Shown here one piece after another: positions 34,288 to 45,011 of a DNA stretch of 64,000 bases. Under the pieces are notes generated by a model. It did no database searches and was not told the DNA's origin. It saw only the letters and a list, made by a program, of their open reading frames with translations. Within the stretch, counting starts at the first letter, position 1. Each line of letters begins with the position of its first letter. The stretch spans positions 15,798,609 through 15,862,608 of the forward strand of contig CM039508.1 in NCBI GenBank assembly GCA_022432975.1, in the 5' to 3' direction. This stretch comes from Begonia masoniana (Eukaryota; Streptophyta; Magnoliopsida; Cucurbitales; Begoniaceae). A program made the position numbers and the translations under genes.

Positions 34288-36950
34288 CTGGTGAGGTTGT
34301 GGGTCAGTTGTGGGTAGGTAGTGAGTCTGGTGAGGTTGTGGGTCAGTTGTGGGTAGGTTGTGAGTCTGGTGAGGTTGTGGGTCAGTTGTGGGTAGGTTGT
34401 GAGTCTGGTGAGGTTGTGGGTCAGTTGTGTGTAGGTGGTGAGTCTGGTGAGGTTGTGGGTCAGTTGTGTGTAGGTGGTGAGTCTGGTGAGGTTGTGGGTC
34501 AGTTGTGGGTAGGTTGTGAGTCTGGTGAGGTTGTGGGTCAGTTGTGGGTAGGTTGTGAGTCTGGTGAGGTTGTGGGTCAGTTGTGGGTAGGTTGTGAGTC
34601 TGGTGAGGTTGTGGGTCAGTTGTGGGTAGGTAGTGAGTCTGGTGAGGTTGTGGGTCAGTTGTGTGTAGGTGGTGAGTCTGGTGAGGTTGTGGGTCAGTTG
34701 TGGGTAGGTAGTGAGTCTGGTGAGGTTGTGGGTCAGTTGTGGGTAGGTTGTGAGTCTGGTGAGGTTGTGGGTCAGTTGTGGGTAGGTAGTGAGTCTGGTG
34801 AGGTTGTGGGTCAGTTGTGTGTAGGTGGTGAGTCTGGTGAGGTTGTGGGTCAGTTGTGGGTAGGTTGTGAGTCTGGTGAGGTTGTGGGTCAGTTGTGGGT
34901 AGGTTGTGAGTCTGGTGAGGTTGTGGGTCAGTTGTGGGTAGGTTGTGAGTCTGGTGAGGTTGTGGGTCAGTTGTGGGTAGGTTGTGAGTCTGGTGAGGTT
35001 GTGGGTCAGTTGTGGGTAGGTTGTGAGTCTGGTGCGAATGTGGGTCAGTTGTGGGTAGGTTGTGAGTCTGGTGAGGTTGTGGGTCAGTTGTGGGTAGGTT
35101 GTGAGTCTGGTGAGGTTGTGGGTCAGTTGTGTGTAGGTGGTGAGTCTGGTGAGGTTGTGGGTCAGTTGTGGGTAGGTTGTGAGTCTGGTGAGGTTGTGGG
35201 TCAGTTGTGTGTAGGTGGTGAGTCTGGTGAGGTTGTGGGTCAGTTGTGGGTAGGTTGTGAGTCTGGTGAGGTTGTGGGTCAGTTGTGTGTAGGTGGTGAG
35301 TCTGGTGAGGTTGTGGGTCAGTTGTGGGTAGGTTGTGAGTCTGGTGAGGTTGTGGGTCAGTTGTGTGTAGGTGGTGAGTCTGGTGAGGTTGTGGGTCAGT
35401 TGTTGGTAGGTGGTGAGTCTGGTGAGGTCGTGGGTCAGTTGTGTGTAGGTGGTGAGTCTGGTGAGGTTGTGGGTCAGTTGTGTGTAGGTGGTGAGTCTGG
35501 TGAGGTCGTGGGTCAGTTGTGCGTAGGTGGTGAGTCTGGTGAGGTCGTGGGTCAGTTGTGTGTAGGTGGTGAGTCTGGTGAGGTCGTGGGTCAGTTGTGT
35601 GTAGGTGGTGAGTCTGGTGAGGTCGTGGGTCAGTTGTGTGTAGGTGGTGAGTCTGGTGAGGTTGTGGGTCAGTTGTGCGTAGGTGGTGAGTCTGGTGAGG
35701 TCGTGGGTCAGTTGTGTGTAGGTGGTGAGTCTGGTGAGGTCGTGGGTCAGTTGTGTGTAGGTGGTGAGTCTGGTGAGGTCGTGGGTCAGTTGTGGGTAGG
35801 TTGTGAGTCTGGTGAGGTCGTGGGTCAGTTGTGTGTAGGTGGTGAGTCTGGTGAGGTTGTGGGTCAGTTGTGTGTAGGTGGTGAGTCTGGTGAGGTCGTG
35901 GGTCAGTTGTGCGTAGGTGGTGAGTCTGGTGAGGTTGTGGGTCAGTTGTGTGTAGGTGGTGAGTCTGGTGAGGTTGTGGGTCAGTTGTGCGTAGGTGGTG
36001 AGTCTGGTGAGGTTGTGGGTCAGTTGTGTGTAGGTGGTGAGTCTGGTGAGGTCGTGGGTCAGTTGTGTGTAGGTGGTGAGTCTGGTGAGGTTGTGGGTCA
36101 GTTGTGTGTAGGTGGTGAGTCTGGTGAGGTCGTGGGTCAGTTGTGTGTAGGTGGTGAGTCTGGTGAGGTCGTGGGTCAGTTGTGCGTAGGTGGTGAGTCT
36201 GGTGAGGTTGTGGGTCAGTTGTGCGTAGGTGGTGAGTCTGGTGAGGTCGTGGGTCAGTTGTGTGTAGGTGGTGAGTCTGGTGAGGTTGTGGGTCAGTTGT
36301 GGGTAGGTTGTGAGTCTGGTGCGAATGTGGGTCAGTTGTGCGTAGGTGGTGAGTCTGGTGAGGTCGTGGGTCAGTTGTGTGTAGGTGGTGAGTCTGGTGA
36401 GGTTGTGGGTCAGTTGTGGGTAGGTTGTGAGTCTGGTGAGGTCGTGGGTCAGTTGTGTGTAGGTGGTGAGTCTGGTGAGGTCGTGGGTCAGTTGTGTGTA
36501 GGTGGTGAGTCTGGTGAGGTTGTGGGTCAGTTGTGTGTAGGTGGTGAGTCTGGTGAGGTCGTGGGTCAGTTGTGCGTAGGTGGTGAGTCTGGTGAGGTCG
36601 TGGGTCAGTTGTGCGTAGGTGGTGAGTCTGGTGAGGTCGTGGGTCAGTTGTGCGTAGGTGGTGAGTCTGGTGAGGTCGTGGGTCAGTTGTGTGTAGGTGG
36701 TGAGTCTGGTGAGGTCGTGGGTCAGTTGTGCGTAGGTGGTGAGTCTGGTGAGGTCGTGGGTCAGTTGTGCGTAGGTGGTGAGTCTGGTGAGGTCGTGGGT
36801 CAGTTGTGTGTAGGTGGTGAGTCTGACGAGGTTGTGAGTCAGTTGTACGCAGGTTGTGAGTCTTGTGCAGGTTGTGGGTGAGTTGTATATAGGTTGTGAG
36901 TTTTGTGCTCAATGTGGGTCATAGGTATGCATGTGATGTGATGTGTGTGT
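34287..36950. repeat. 39-bp minisatellite, about 66 copies (B 3' LTR)
   Basis: The units carry GTGAGTCTGGTGAGGTTGTG or GGTCGTG, then GGTCAGTTGTG, with GGGTAGGTT, TGTAGGTGG and CGTAGGTGG variants in mosaic order. Two units share an odd GGTGCGAATGTG variant (about 35032 and 36319), suggesting block duplication. Both strands stay open for more than 860 codons (34284-36881 plus, 34147-36912 minus) only because the period is 39 bp. Confidence 0.97.
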
Positions 36951-36956
36951 GCAGTC

Positions 36957-37909
36957 GTGGTGAGTACGGGGCCACCTGACTACGTGGGACGGCGGGATGT
37001 AACGCCATGTGGTCGAGGTTAAAACCAAGGGATGGCGATACGTATCGCCTCGGGGACAGTTATAAAGGAAGAGTACGGGGCCACCTGACTACGTGGGACG
37101 GCGGGACGTAACGCCACGTGGTCGAGGTTAAAACCGAGGGATGGCGATACGTAACGCCTCGGGGACCGTTATAAAGGTAGAGTACGGGGCCACCTGACTA
37201 CGTGGGACGGCGGGACGTAACGCCACGTGGTCGAGGTTAAAACCGAGGGATGGCGATACGTAACGCCTCGGGGACCGTTATAAAGGTAGAGTACGGGGCC
37301 ACCTGACTACGTGGGACGGCGGGACGTAACGCCACGTGGTCGAGGTTAAAACCGAGGGATGGCGATACGTAACGCCTCGGGGACAGTTATAAAGGAAGAG
37401 TACGGGGCCACCTGACTACGTGGGATGGCAGGACGTAACGCCACGTGGTCGAGGTTAAAACCGAGGGATGGCGATATGTAACGCCTCAGGGACCGTTATA
37501 AAGGTAGAGTACGGGGCCACATCACTACGTGGGACGGCGGGACGTAACGCCACGTGGTCGAGGTTAAAACCGAGGAATGGCGATACGTAACGCCTCGAGA
37601 ACCGTTATAAAGGTAGAGTACAGGGACACCTGACTACGTGGAACGGCGGGACGTAACGCCACGTGGTCGAGGTTAAAACCGAGGGATGGCGATACGTAAC
37701 GCCTCGGGGACCGTTATAAAGGTAGAGTACGGGGCCACCTAACTACGTGGGACGGCGGGACGTAACGTCACGTGGTCGAGGTTAAAACCGAGGGATGGTG
37801 ATACGTAACGCCTCGGGGACCGTTAAAAAGGTAGAGTACGGGGCCACCTGACTACATGGGACAGCGGGACGTAACGCCACATGGTCGAGGTTAAAACCGA
37901 GGGAAGGCG
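36957..37909 (+). repeat. 109-bp array in B 3' LTR, left part
   Basis: About nine units match the array at 22008-22765, with the same four ACGT cores including a CCACGTGG G-box. It is interrupted by solo LTR D at 37910 and resumes at 40665 for about two more units (to about 40920). The unit broken by D was a normal one, so D came after the array expanded here. Confidence 0.95.
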
Positions 37910-40664
37910 TGTAACATCCAGAAATTTCCTACGTCATATGTAGGCCTCGTTATAGTATGTTGTAAGAGTTTAAAGTTGGTCTTAATGCTATCCTAACAAG
38001 TGGAATTAGAAAGTGTAAATTGAATAGGAAATTGTGGACAAATCCTAAAGTTTGAAATGGTAGTGATTGTTATGATTTAATTTAATGAAAAAGAATTAAA
38101 AAGTAAAAAGAATTAAAAAGTGAAAAGAAGAGTGAATGATGGGGGAAGTCCCACGTTGGAATGAAGAAAGGAAGGGAAAGGCGTGTTGAACAGTCAAAAA
38201 GAAAAATTAGCCAATGGAAAGAAAAAGTGAATATCAAAAAGAGAAGGAATGAGTAAAGTTTGAAAAGTCAAAAGAAGAAGAAAAGTGGAAGGAAAGGATG
38301 TATGTCACGTTGGAAGAAAGGGAGCAAAAAGTGTGTGGCCATTGTATAAAAAGGAGAAGTTTGGTGGAAGAAAATAGAAAGAAGAAAAAGTGATTGTTTA
38401 TTTAATGGATGGCTTAGGTGTAAAAAAAAAAAAAGTAAAGTGTTTCTTCCTCCCCTTTTTCCTCTCCACGAAGTGCAGCGCCATTGAAGGGTTTCTCCTA
38501 CCAATTTCTTCAAGTTTTTACATGGTTTTAAGGTATGTTTTACATGGGTTTTGTGGATACTACATTTAGGTGTTGGTTTATAGTGGTTTTAGGGTGTTTT
38601 GGTGGAGATTGGTTAGGGTTTTGGAACCCTAGATGGAGAGCTCTGAATTTTTGAGTTCATTGGTTGGTTTTCTTCCTACTTGTGATGGTCTAAATGTTAG
38701 ATAGGTTGATTTAGGTTGTTGAGGTGGTTAGATGAGAGAAATTGTGAGTTTGTACACCGATTCTGTTTTAGTGAATTCGAGTTGGCCATTTTGTTCGGTT
38801 GGTTAATTTAAGGGTTTTAATGGATAATAGACGTGTAGATGTTTACGGATTGGGGTGGCACGTCGAAATTTATTGAAAAACGGATAAGTTATGGCCGTTT
38901 GAAGTTGGATGCTAGAAATTGTGCATAAAATCGGGATTTTGGTTTAAGATTTTAGTGTTGGCCTTGTTTGTTGTTAAGAATGGAATGGATGTTCCTTTAA
39001 GTTTAGTTATATGCTTACTAAGTTCTTTTTCTTCCTTGAAATGCTAGGTTAAGGAGCGAGTAATTTGATTAAGTGGGGTAAGCGAGCACGTGCCGAGAAA
39101 CCAGGTAAGTAGTGGATCGCTTGTGTTTTGCCTTCGGGCCTACATCATGGAACGGTAGGGAATTGTTTGCTTGATTGTTTTATTGTTGCCTTGTGTTTTG
39201 CATTGTATGTGACACGCATCATTGTTTTCAAATTATGGAACAAACGTGTTTTGAAGCATGGTTTTGAATGGTGAGCTTGCAACGTAAGGGGTGGTGTGAG
39301 GTGAAACGTAATGTGGTTGTGTTGGAGTCACCCAGTCGCGTTAGGGTAATACCTGCAAGGAACTCTAGTGGAGTTTCTCAGTCGCGTTAAGGTGGTACAT
39401 GCGAGGGACTAGTAGAGCTAGAGTCACCCAGTCGCGTTAGGGTAACACCTGCGAGGAACTCTAGTGGAGTTTCCCAGTCGCGTTAAGGTGGTACCTGCGA
39501 GGGACTAGTAGAGCTAGAGTCACTCAGTCGCGTTAGGGTAGCACCTGCGAGGAACTCTGGTAGAGTTTCCCAATCGCGTTAAGGTGGTACCTGCGAGGGA
39601 CTACCAGAATTGTAGTTTAGCACTTGCGATGAGTTCCATTCTGTGAATGAGCAATGAAACGCACACGAAACAAGAGCAACTGAGCGAGTAGAAACTTCAT
39701 GTGTTAGGGGTTGTGTTGCATTATGTTTTTGGTATGTATTATTCCCTACTTGCTAAGCATTAGGCTTACGTTTTGTGTTCCGTGGTGTAGGTGTCGACTG
39801 GAGTACAAGTGAGGGCTATAAGGAAAGCTAGGGTTTGAGACACAGTCGTTGACGTATGCGGTATGTCGGTGCAGACAATTGTCGGGGCGTCTCGACTATA
39901 ATCTTCGGGGATGCGTGGTAGCGTATGGTTTGAGTATTTTGGGTTGATGTTGTTAGATTTTGGTTTGGTGAAAATAATTGTGGTTTTGGCACATTTGTGG
40001 ACTTGGTTTAGATGGTTTATAAATGTGTATTTTCAGGTTTTTGGGTTTTGGAAATTATAGGCGTTATGCCGCTCGTTTTAGTTTTCAAACAAATAATGTC
40101 GGGTTTATTTTCTCTATTTTTTTTCGTTAACTGTTTTAAGTCGGTTTTCTGTGATTTTTATGGGGCAAGAAGTCGGGAGTGTCGGGAATGTGTGGTTAAA
40201 TTTTCAGGTGATTTGGAAGTTTTTGGCTTGAAGAAAAATGAAGAAAAGTGGGCAAAAGTCGAAAATTGGGCATTGTTGGCCGAAGGAATCCGAGATGGCC
40301 CGATTGGTCGGGCTGGGCACCAATCGGTCGGCCGTTGGGTGCGCTGCTACGCGCGCGGCGCGCTAATGTGCGCGCGCAGCGGTCAAGCGTGCGGGCGCGC
40401 GGCCTGGGCGTGGGGCCCGCCCAGCGCGCGCGGCGCCCAACCGAGCCAAAAAATGATTTTTTTTAAAAATTTTCCTATTTCTACCATATTTTAACCCGAT
40501 CTTTTCCAACATATTTTAAACGTATTTTCGACACGTTTTCCAACAAAAATCAAGGGTTCAAAAAGCCCAAAAATCGAGTCGAAAATTATTTTAAACGTCG
40601 TTTTAAACGCGGTTTGAGTTAGCAAGGTAGCACACCGAGCCGGGGCGGGTTCGGGGGCGTTACA
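37910..40664 (+). mobile_element. Solo LTR D
   Basis: This 2755-bp TGTAACATCC...GGGGGCGTTACA block lies within one 109-bp unit, flanked by AGGCG (37905-37909) and TGGCG (40665-40669). Other units read TGGCG, so the left copy mutated. TATAAAAA at 38345-38352 is the likely TATA box. A GC-rich GGCCCGATTGG/GCGCGC segment (40295-40440) sits 220-370 bp from the end, as in E. The LTR resembles those of E around the donor and the 3' end. The frame at 40012-40494 is not a recognisable protein. Confidence 0.93.
39105..39790 (+). other. Intron-like module in solo LTR D
   Basis: The donor CAG|GTAAGT is at 39102-39110. Hairpin one, GCC-TTCG-GGC (39130-39139), runs into CCTACA (39139-39144). Hairpin two is TAAGC-ATTAG-GCTTA (about 39755-39769). 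The acceptor GTGTAG|GTG ends at 39790. Between the hairpins is a repeat of about 96 bp made of two related halves (CAGTCGCGTTAGGGTAACAC and GTCGCGTTAAGGTGGTACC), about three copies at 39329-39620. Confidence 0.58.
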
Positions 40665-40920
40665 TGGCGATACATAACGCCTCGGGGACCGTTATAAAGG
40701 TAGAGTACGGGGCCACTTGACTACGTGGGACGGTGGGACGTAACGCCACGTGGTTGAGGTTAAAACCGAGGGATGGCGATACGTAATGCCTCGGGGACCG
40801 TTATAAAGGAAGAGTACAGGGCCACCTGACTACGTGGGACGGCGGGACGTAACGCCACGTGGTCGAGATTAAAACTGAGGGATGGTGATACGTAACACCT
40901 CGGGGACCGTTATATAGGTA
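40665..40920 (+). repeat. 109-bp array in B 3' LTR, right part
   Basis: About two and a third units continue the array of 36957-37909 after solo LTR D. They then run into the unique B segment (TTATATAGGTAAACAGTGCGG) that also follows the array in the 5' LTR at about 22752. Confidence 0.93.
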
Positions 40921-42254
40921 AACAGTGCGGTGTGGGGGTTTGGGTGTGACTTGTAGGCCCTGTTTTTGGAGGAGCTGGGACGGCAGCGACGTGCCGATGA
41001 ATAGTGCGGTGTACGGACCGACTTCCCGGTGTGGTTACATTCCAAACCTCGGTGAGATGCGATGCGGTGAGGTGATGACAACGTGTGTAGAGACATGCAT
41101 GTGTTAGGATTGTATAACTAGTTTTCATGCTTCATGTTTATTTTTAGCACTCTACTTGCTAAGCTTTGAGCTTATAGTATGTTCAATGGTGTAGGTACTG
41201 CTGTGTGGGAGGGTGAGTACCGAGAGCTTGACCAGGAGTAGGTGGCAGTTTGTGGCGTGCGACTAGGGCCCGGGTTGATGGCAGTGTTAGAGCGACTCAA
41301 CCCAGGAAGCCGTTGTATGGTGTTGATGTAGTGTAGGACTTTTTGTCTTTTGTGGGGGTATTTTATATTCGTTGTATATATGCAGAGTTAAGGGCGAGGT
41401 GCCGCCCTATACTGTGAATTTTCTTCACTTATGGATGTTAGTATTTTAGTTTCCCTCTTTACTGCTATTTTAAGATTTCGTATGCTGGATAGTTGAGTAG
41501 GAGCGTTCTGGATTGGTTGGAATTTATTCGTTTGCAGGTACTTAGTATTTTGGAGACGCCATTTTCAGGTGTTACTCTGCCGAAATTTTTGGAGAGGACG
41601 CCGTGGTGCTTAATAGTTAGGATTAAGGGAAATTAGTAAGTCGTTTAGCTCAGAGTAGTCCCTGTAGCGAACCGGGAATCTGGGTGGGTTTTTGGGGCGT
41701 TACAGTTTCTGTTTTTCTCTCACACACAGAAACCAAAACAAACAAAAATAAAAAACAGGACTCTCTCTCTCTCCTCCCTCTTTCATCCACGTGAAGTGGC
41801 TGAAATTTAGCCATTTCACTAAGTTATTTTTATTTTATTATTATTATTTATTTATTTTATTTTATTTTTTTTCTAATCTCTTTTTGAATATTCCCACGTA
41901 AAGTGGGTTTTAGCACACAATTGAAGCTTCTTTAGGAAGCTTTAAGTGAAAATGACAATTCTGACTTTTTAACTTCAACTTTACATTTTTGCCTTCCCTT
42001 TCAAAATTAATTACCAACTAATCAAATCTTAATTAATCTTTAACCACAATAAATGTTAATCTAACCCAATTAGATTATTTTAATCTAATATCTATATTTA
42101 ATCAAAAATTATTAAATTTCACCCAAAAACTTGCACCATTAATTTTATACGACTTTTACAACTTATGTTTACATAATTATTTACCAAATAACCTCAAAAG
42201 TTATTACAATACATTACACTATTACACAATTTCTCAAAAGTTCAAACCATTACA

Positions 42255-43160
42255 TGCTATGCTGTGATGCGCGTGCGGTGCGCTGCGGTGCGGTCGTGGG
42301 GCTTGCTGTCGGGATAGGGCACTTGTCGTGCGCGCGCTGCTGCATTTGTGTCTATGCAGCTAGGTTTGGGCATGCTCACTTCGTGCTTTTTGCAGCCCTT
42401 TGTGTTTTTTGGGCCTTGTTGTGTCTTTCCTTACTCATTTAACTTGTCATGGGTTCTTCTATGCTTTGTATTGGAGCATGGAGCATGGTCCATGGGCTTA
42501 AGTTTGGGGGCACCTTGGATCACGTCATTCACTCCCACTTCGAGAAAATTCATCCTCGAATCTTTTTTATTGTAGCTAGGACCTAGATGGTGTTTATTAA
42601 ACAATACTCTTGGAATACGTCTTTAAGTTCCTGCATCGAGAAAACAACACTTGGACAATAAAATGTTAGATCGTTAGGTAAAGAATAATCTTCCTTGTGC
42701 ATAGGTACAAGTGTTTGTTGTTTTGCTAACATCATGCTTTTTCTTGTCGTTTCAATTTGTTATTCCTTCTTTTTGCATTCTTGGTCAATTCTTTTGTTGA
42801 TCTTTATAAGCCTCCCATGGTTTTAGTGGCTTTAAGATTACCAGTCTCCCATTTTGAGTAAAAGAGTACTTATTTTTAAATCCATTATATTTGACATTTC
42901 TATCGAATTGCCAAGGTCTTCCTAATAAGATATGTGTTGTGCATGGGATTTATATCGCATAGGATTTCATTGTTGTACTTTCCAATTAAGAGTGCCAATT
43001 TTACTTGCATAGTCACCTTGATTTCTCCACAGTCACTCATCTAGTGTAGCTTAAAAGGCATTGGATGCCGCTTGGTATCTAATCCCAATTTATCAACCGT
43101 CAAAGTACTAGCTACGTTAGTGCAACTACCATTATCAGTAATCAAGCTACAAACTTTATT
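42255..43160 (-). pseudogene. F element: protease fragment and C-terminal pol tail
   Basis: On the minus strand, 43150-42840 encodes a retropepsin-like stretch. It has DNGSCTNVAST (the active-site region, usually D-G-G-S in this family), VDKLGLDTKRHP and DCGEIKVTMQV, then a decayed ILLGRPWQFDR-like end with stops. RT, RNase H and integrase are absent. At plus 42560-42530 the minus strand reads ATTCGAGGATGAATTTTCTC, the conserved end of pol in this family, then a tail with VIQGAPKLKPMDHAP. I infer an internal deletion joined these parts. Confidence 0.7.
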
Positions 43161-43567
43161 TATAACGACTCATTTTTCCAATAAGATGTTGTCCGCTCTA
43201 GGGATTGGACCGTAGTCTAATATCCTCCCATCACGGCTTTGTTTGGCGAGGACTTCCCAGTTGATCACCCAACATGGTGGTACTGCTCTCGCCGGAGCAC
43301 TTTTAACTTCAGAGTTATTATGGGTTATGTTGCCAATTATACTCCAAAACACATCTTACTATCTTGGAAGAGTTTCCTTACATATGTTTCATTTCCATAT
43401 ATCTCCCCAAGTAATGTGAAATTGTCACAACTCCTTTTTTACGACTCGGGATTTGCCTATACTCGATTCTGGGATTTGCCTACACTCGGCTTAAGTCCCG
43501 AGGTTTGCTTCGCAACCCGAGGTTTGCCCTGTAGTCGTGCTCATACGTACACATTTGGGTCATCACA
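43161..43567 (-). mobile_element. Cassandra solo LTR with 5S rRNA-like segment
   Basis: A 407-bp copy, reverse to the full element at 48485, is flanked by a perfect TTATT duplication (43156-43160 and 43568-43572). On the minus strand it carries the 5S-like segment, including TAACTCTGAAGTTAAAAGTG and a GGTGATCAACTGGGAAGTCC-like part. It lies inside F's decayed gag-protease region. The terminal TGTAAC reads TATAAC, a point change. Confidence 0.93.
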
Positions 43568-44052
43568 TTATTTCTCACATGGCATCAGGTATAAAAAATA
43601 TGCTTTCCTTGTATCTCGTTTCTATCTTCCTTTGGTTGAATGCTTAGGGCTCTACTTGTGACCAATAATTCTTCTTTTATGGGTTCCTCCACATCTACAT
43701 CACTACAATCCTTCAATGGTGGCATCTCGTTATCACTTGAATCCATAGTTTCCACATCTCCATTATCCATTAAAATCATTGCTCGATCCTTGGCATAGAA
43801 AACATTTGATTTCTCTAGTCCGGGTTGATGTAGGAATTTTGGCCTTACATTTTTGTGGAGCAACTTTAGTGGTCGCAGACTTACCCTTCGGATCTTTCCT
43901 TGTATTCGACTTTTCATCTTCCAATCTAGATTTCTAAGAATTATTTGGAGGCGAACCTACCTTTGCGGTTCTCTTCACTTTTAGTTGTCGTTCTATTTTT
44001 ATTGCCTTATGTAACAACTCTTCCATATCCATAAAGTGTTGCAAATCCACAA
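43568..44052 (-). pseudogene. F element gag, C-terminal part
   Basis: Continuing on the minus strand from 54603-55223 across element E, the frame reads DLQHFMDMEELLHKAIKIER with a KRTAK tail (plus 44047-43960). A linker and a decayed zinc-knuckle region ending RAMILMDNGDVETMDSSDNE (about 43800-43725) follow. DLQH...HKAIKIERQL is typical of the gag of one plant Ty3/gypsy group. The CCHC motif itself is not intact. Confidence 0.75.
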
Positions 44053-45011
44053 TGTAACGCCCCGAACCCGCTCCGGCTTGGTGCGTCACATTCCAAACCC
44101 AACCCGTGTTTAAAACTATGTTTAAATAATTTTTCGTAAATTTTTCGACTCTGTTTTCGGGTTTTTCGAACCCACTATTTTTGTTGGAAAATGTGCCAAA
44201 ATATGTTTAAAATATGTCGAAAAAAGTCGGGTTAAAACAAAGTGGAAATCGTAATCAAAATTTTTTTTTTAAAACAAACTGCTTCTGGGCGACGCGCGCG
44301 CTGGGCGACGCGCGCGCTTGGGCCCGATCGATCGGGCCCTCTGGGGCTATTTTCACCAAAAATGATCCCGGCCGCGATCGGTCGTGACCCATGCCCGATC
44401 AATCGGGCCGGCTCGAGGTTTTCCGCTCAAAAACGCTCCAAAACACCCCGTTTTGACTTTTCTTGACCTTCCCGACTTTCCTACACTTTTCTATGAGCCC
44501 GACACCTCCAAAAATCCCGAAATTTTTACCATACACTCCCGACACATAAATCTTCAAATCTCGTAAATTTTATAGAAAACCGACTTCAAACGATTAATAA
44601 AAAAATAGCGAACATAACCCGACGTTAAATAGTTTAAAACCGAAACGGGCGGCATAACGCCTAAATTTCTTTAAACCGAACCCTGAAACCAAACACCCAA
44701 AAATATATGTTTTCAACTTCCCAAATATTACAACCATTAAACACAATATCCCCAACTGAAAACATTAAAATTCACTACCAAAACATTTTTGTAAATATCC
44801 ATACTAAACACCCCATCTATCGAAGTCGTTTTAAACAAAAACCCTTACGAAACTCTTACCAAATTATCTACAACATTCCTCCCAAAATACCCGAGGACGA
44901 TAGTGGTCAAGACGCCCCGACAATTAGCCTGCACCGGCATGCCCCGTACACCACTAACTGCGTCCCAGTTCTAGCTTTCTTTAAGGTCCTCACCTGTACT
45001 TCTGTCGACAC

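Larger units (their letters stand above)
17521..41704 (+). mobile_element. Element B: non-autonomous LTR retrotransposon with 6-kb LTRs and a 252-bp interior
   Basis: A perfect 5-bp duplication GTTTC (17516-17520 and 41705-41709) delimits this 24.2-kb unit inside A's LTR. The 5' LTR is 17521-23547, the interior 23548-23799 and the 3' LTR 23800-41704. Removing the copia-like LTR, chromovirus 2 and solo LTR D leaves roughly 12 kb, almost all LTR. The LTRs are dominated by 39-bp and 109-bp tandem arrays. LTR ends resemble solo LTR H, so B and H are related families. B cannot encode proteins and needed a helper. Confidence 0.93.
23800..41704 (+). mobile_element. Element B 3' LTR with nested insertions
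   Basis: LTR pieces are 23800-26049, 34288-37909 and 40665-41704, interrupted by chromovirus 2 and solo LTR D. It carries the hairpin at 24043-24074, donors at 24882 and (duplicated) 25778, 39-bp arrays, the 109-bp array, hairpin two near 41158-41172 and the acceptor GTGTAG ending at 41194. It ends GGGGCGTTACA at 41704. Confidence 0.92.
420..42254 (-). mobile_element. Element A: non-autonomous LTR retrotransposon with large LTRs and a 233-bp interior
   Basis: On the minus strand the LTR begins TGTAATGGTTTGAAC and ends GGGTCCTGACA. The left copy (420-1629 plus 11297-11403) and the right copy (11637-42254) flank an interior at 11404-11636 that has only a primer site and a polypurine tract. Without insertions the right LTR is about 3.9 kb, of which about 1.57 kb is an internal tandem duplication. 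The flanks TGCGC (415-419) and TGCTA (42255-42259) match at 3 of 5 bases, so the target duplication is decayed or the left edge is slightly off. No gag or pol is present, so any movement needed proteins in trans. A hosts chromovirus 1, solo LTR C and element B. Confidence 0.82.
11637..42254 (-). mobile_element. Element A right LTR (5' LTR) with nested insertions
   Basis: A LTR pieces lie at 11637-12165, 14710-17520 and 41705-42254, separated by solo LTR C and element B, each with its own 5-bp target duplication. The minus-strand order is TGTAATGG start, a U3 with CACGT-containing hairpins, a long leader, then the conserved TGAGC-ATAAA-GCTCA hairpin (plus 11981-11995) followed by a TTTTTCAG acceptor-like site. 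A GTAAGT donor-like word occurs on the minus strand near plus 17294, but there is no clear CAG donor or CCTAC hairpin. Confidence 0.85.

Noticed and set aside
34147..36912. 865- and 921-residue open frames on opposite strands
   Set aside because: Both come from the same 39-bp array. Opposite long frames are expected when the period is a multiple of three and units lack stops.
42254..42575. Frames of 62-75 residues in GC-rich sequence
   Set aside because: On the opposite strand this is the pol tail of F; plus-strand frames are shadows of it.
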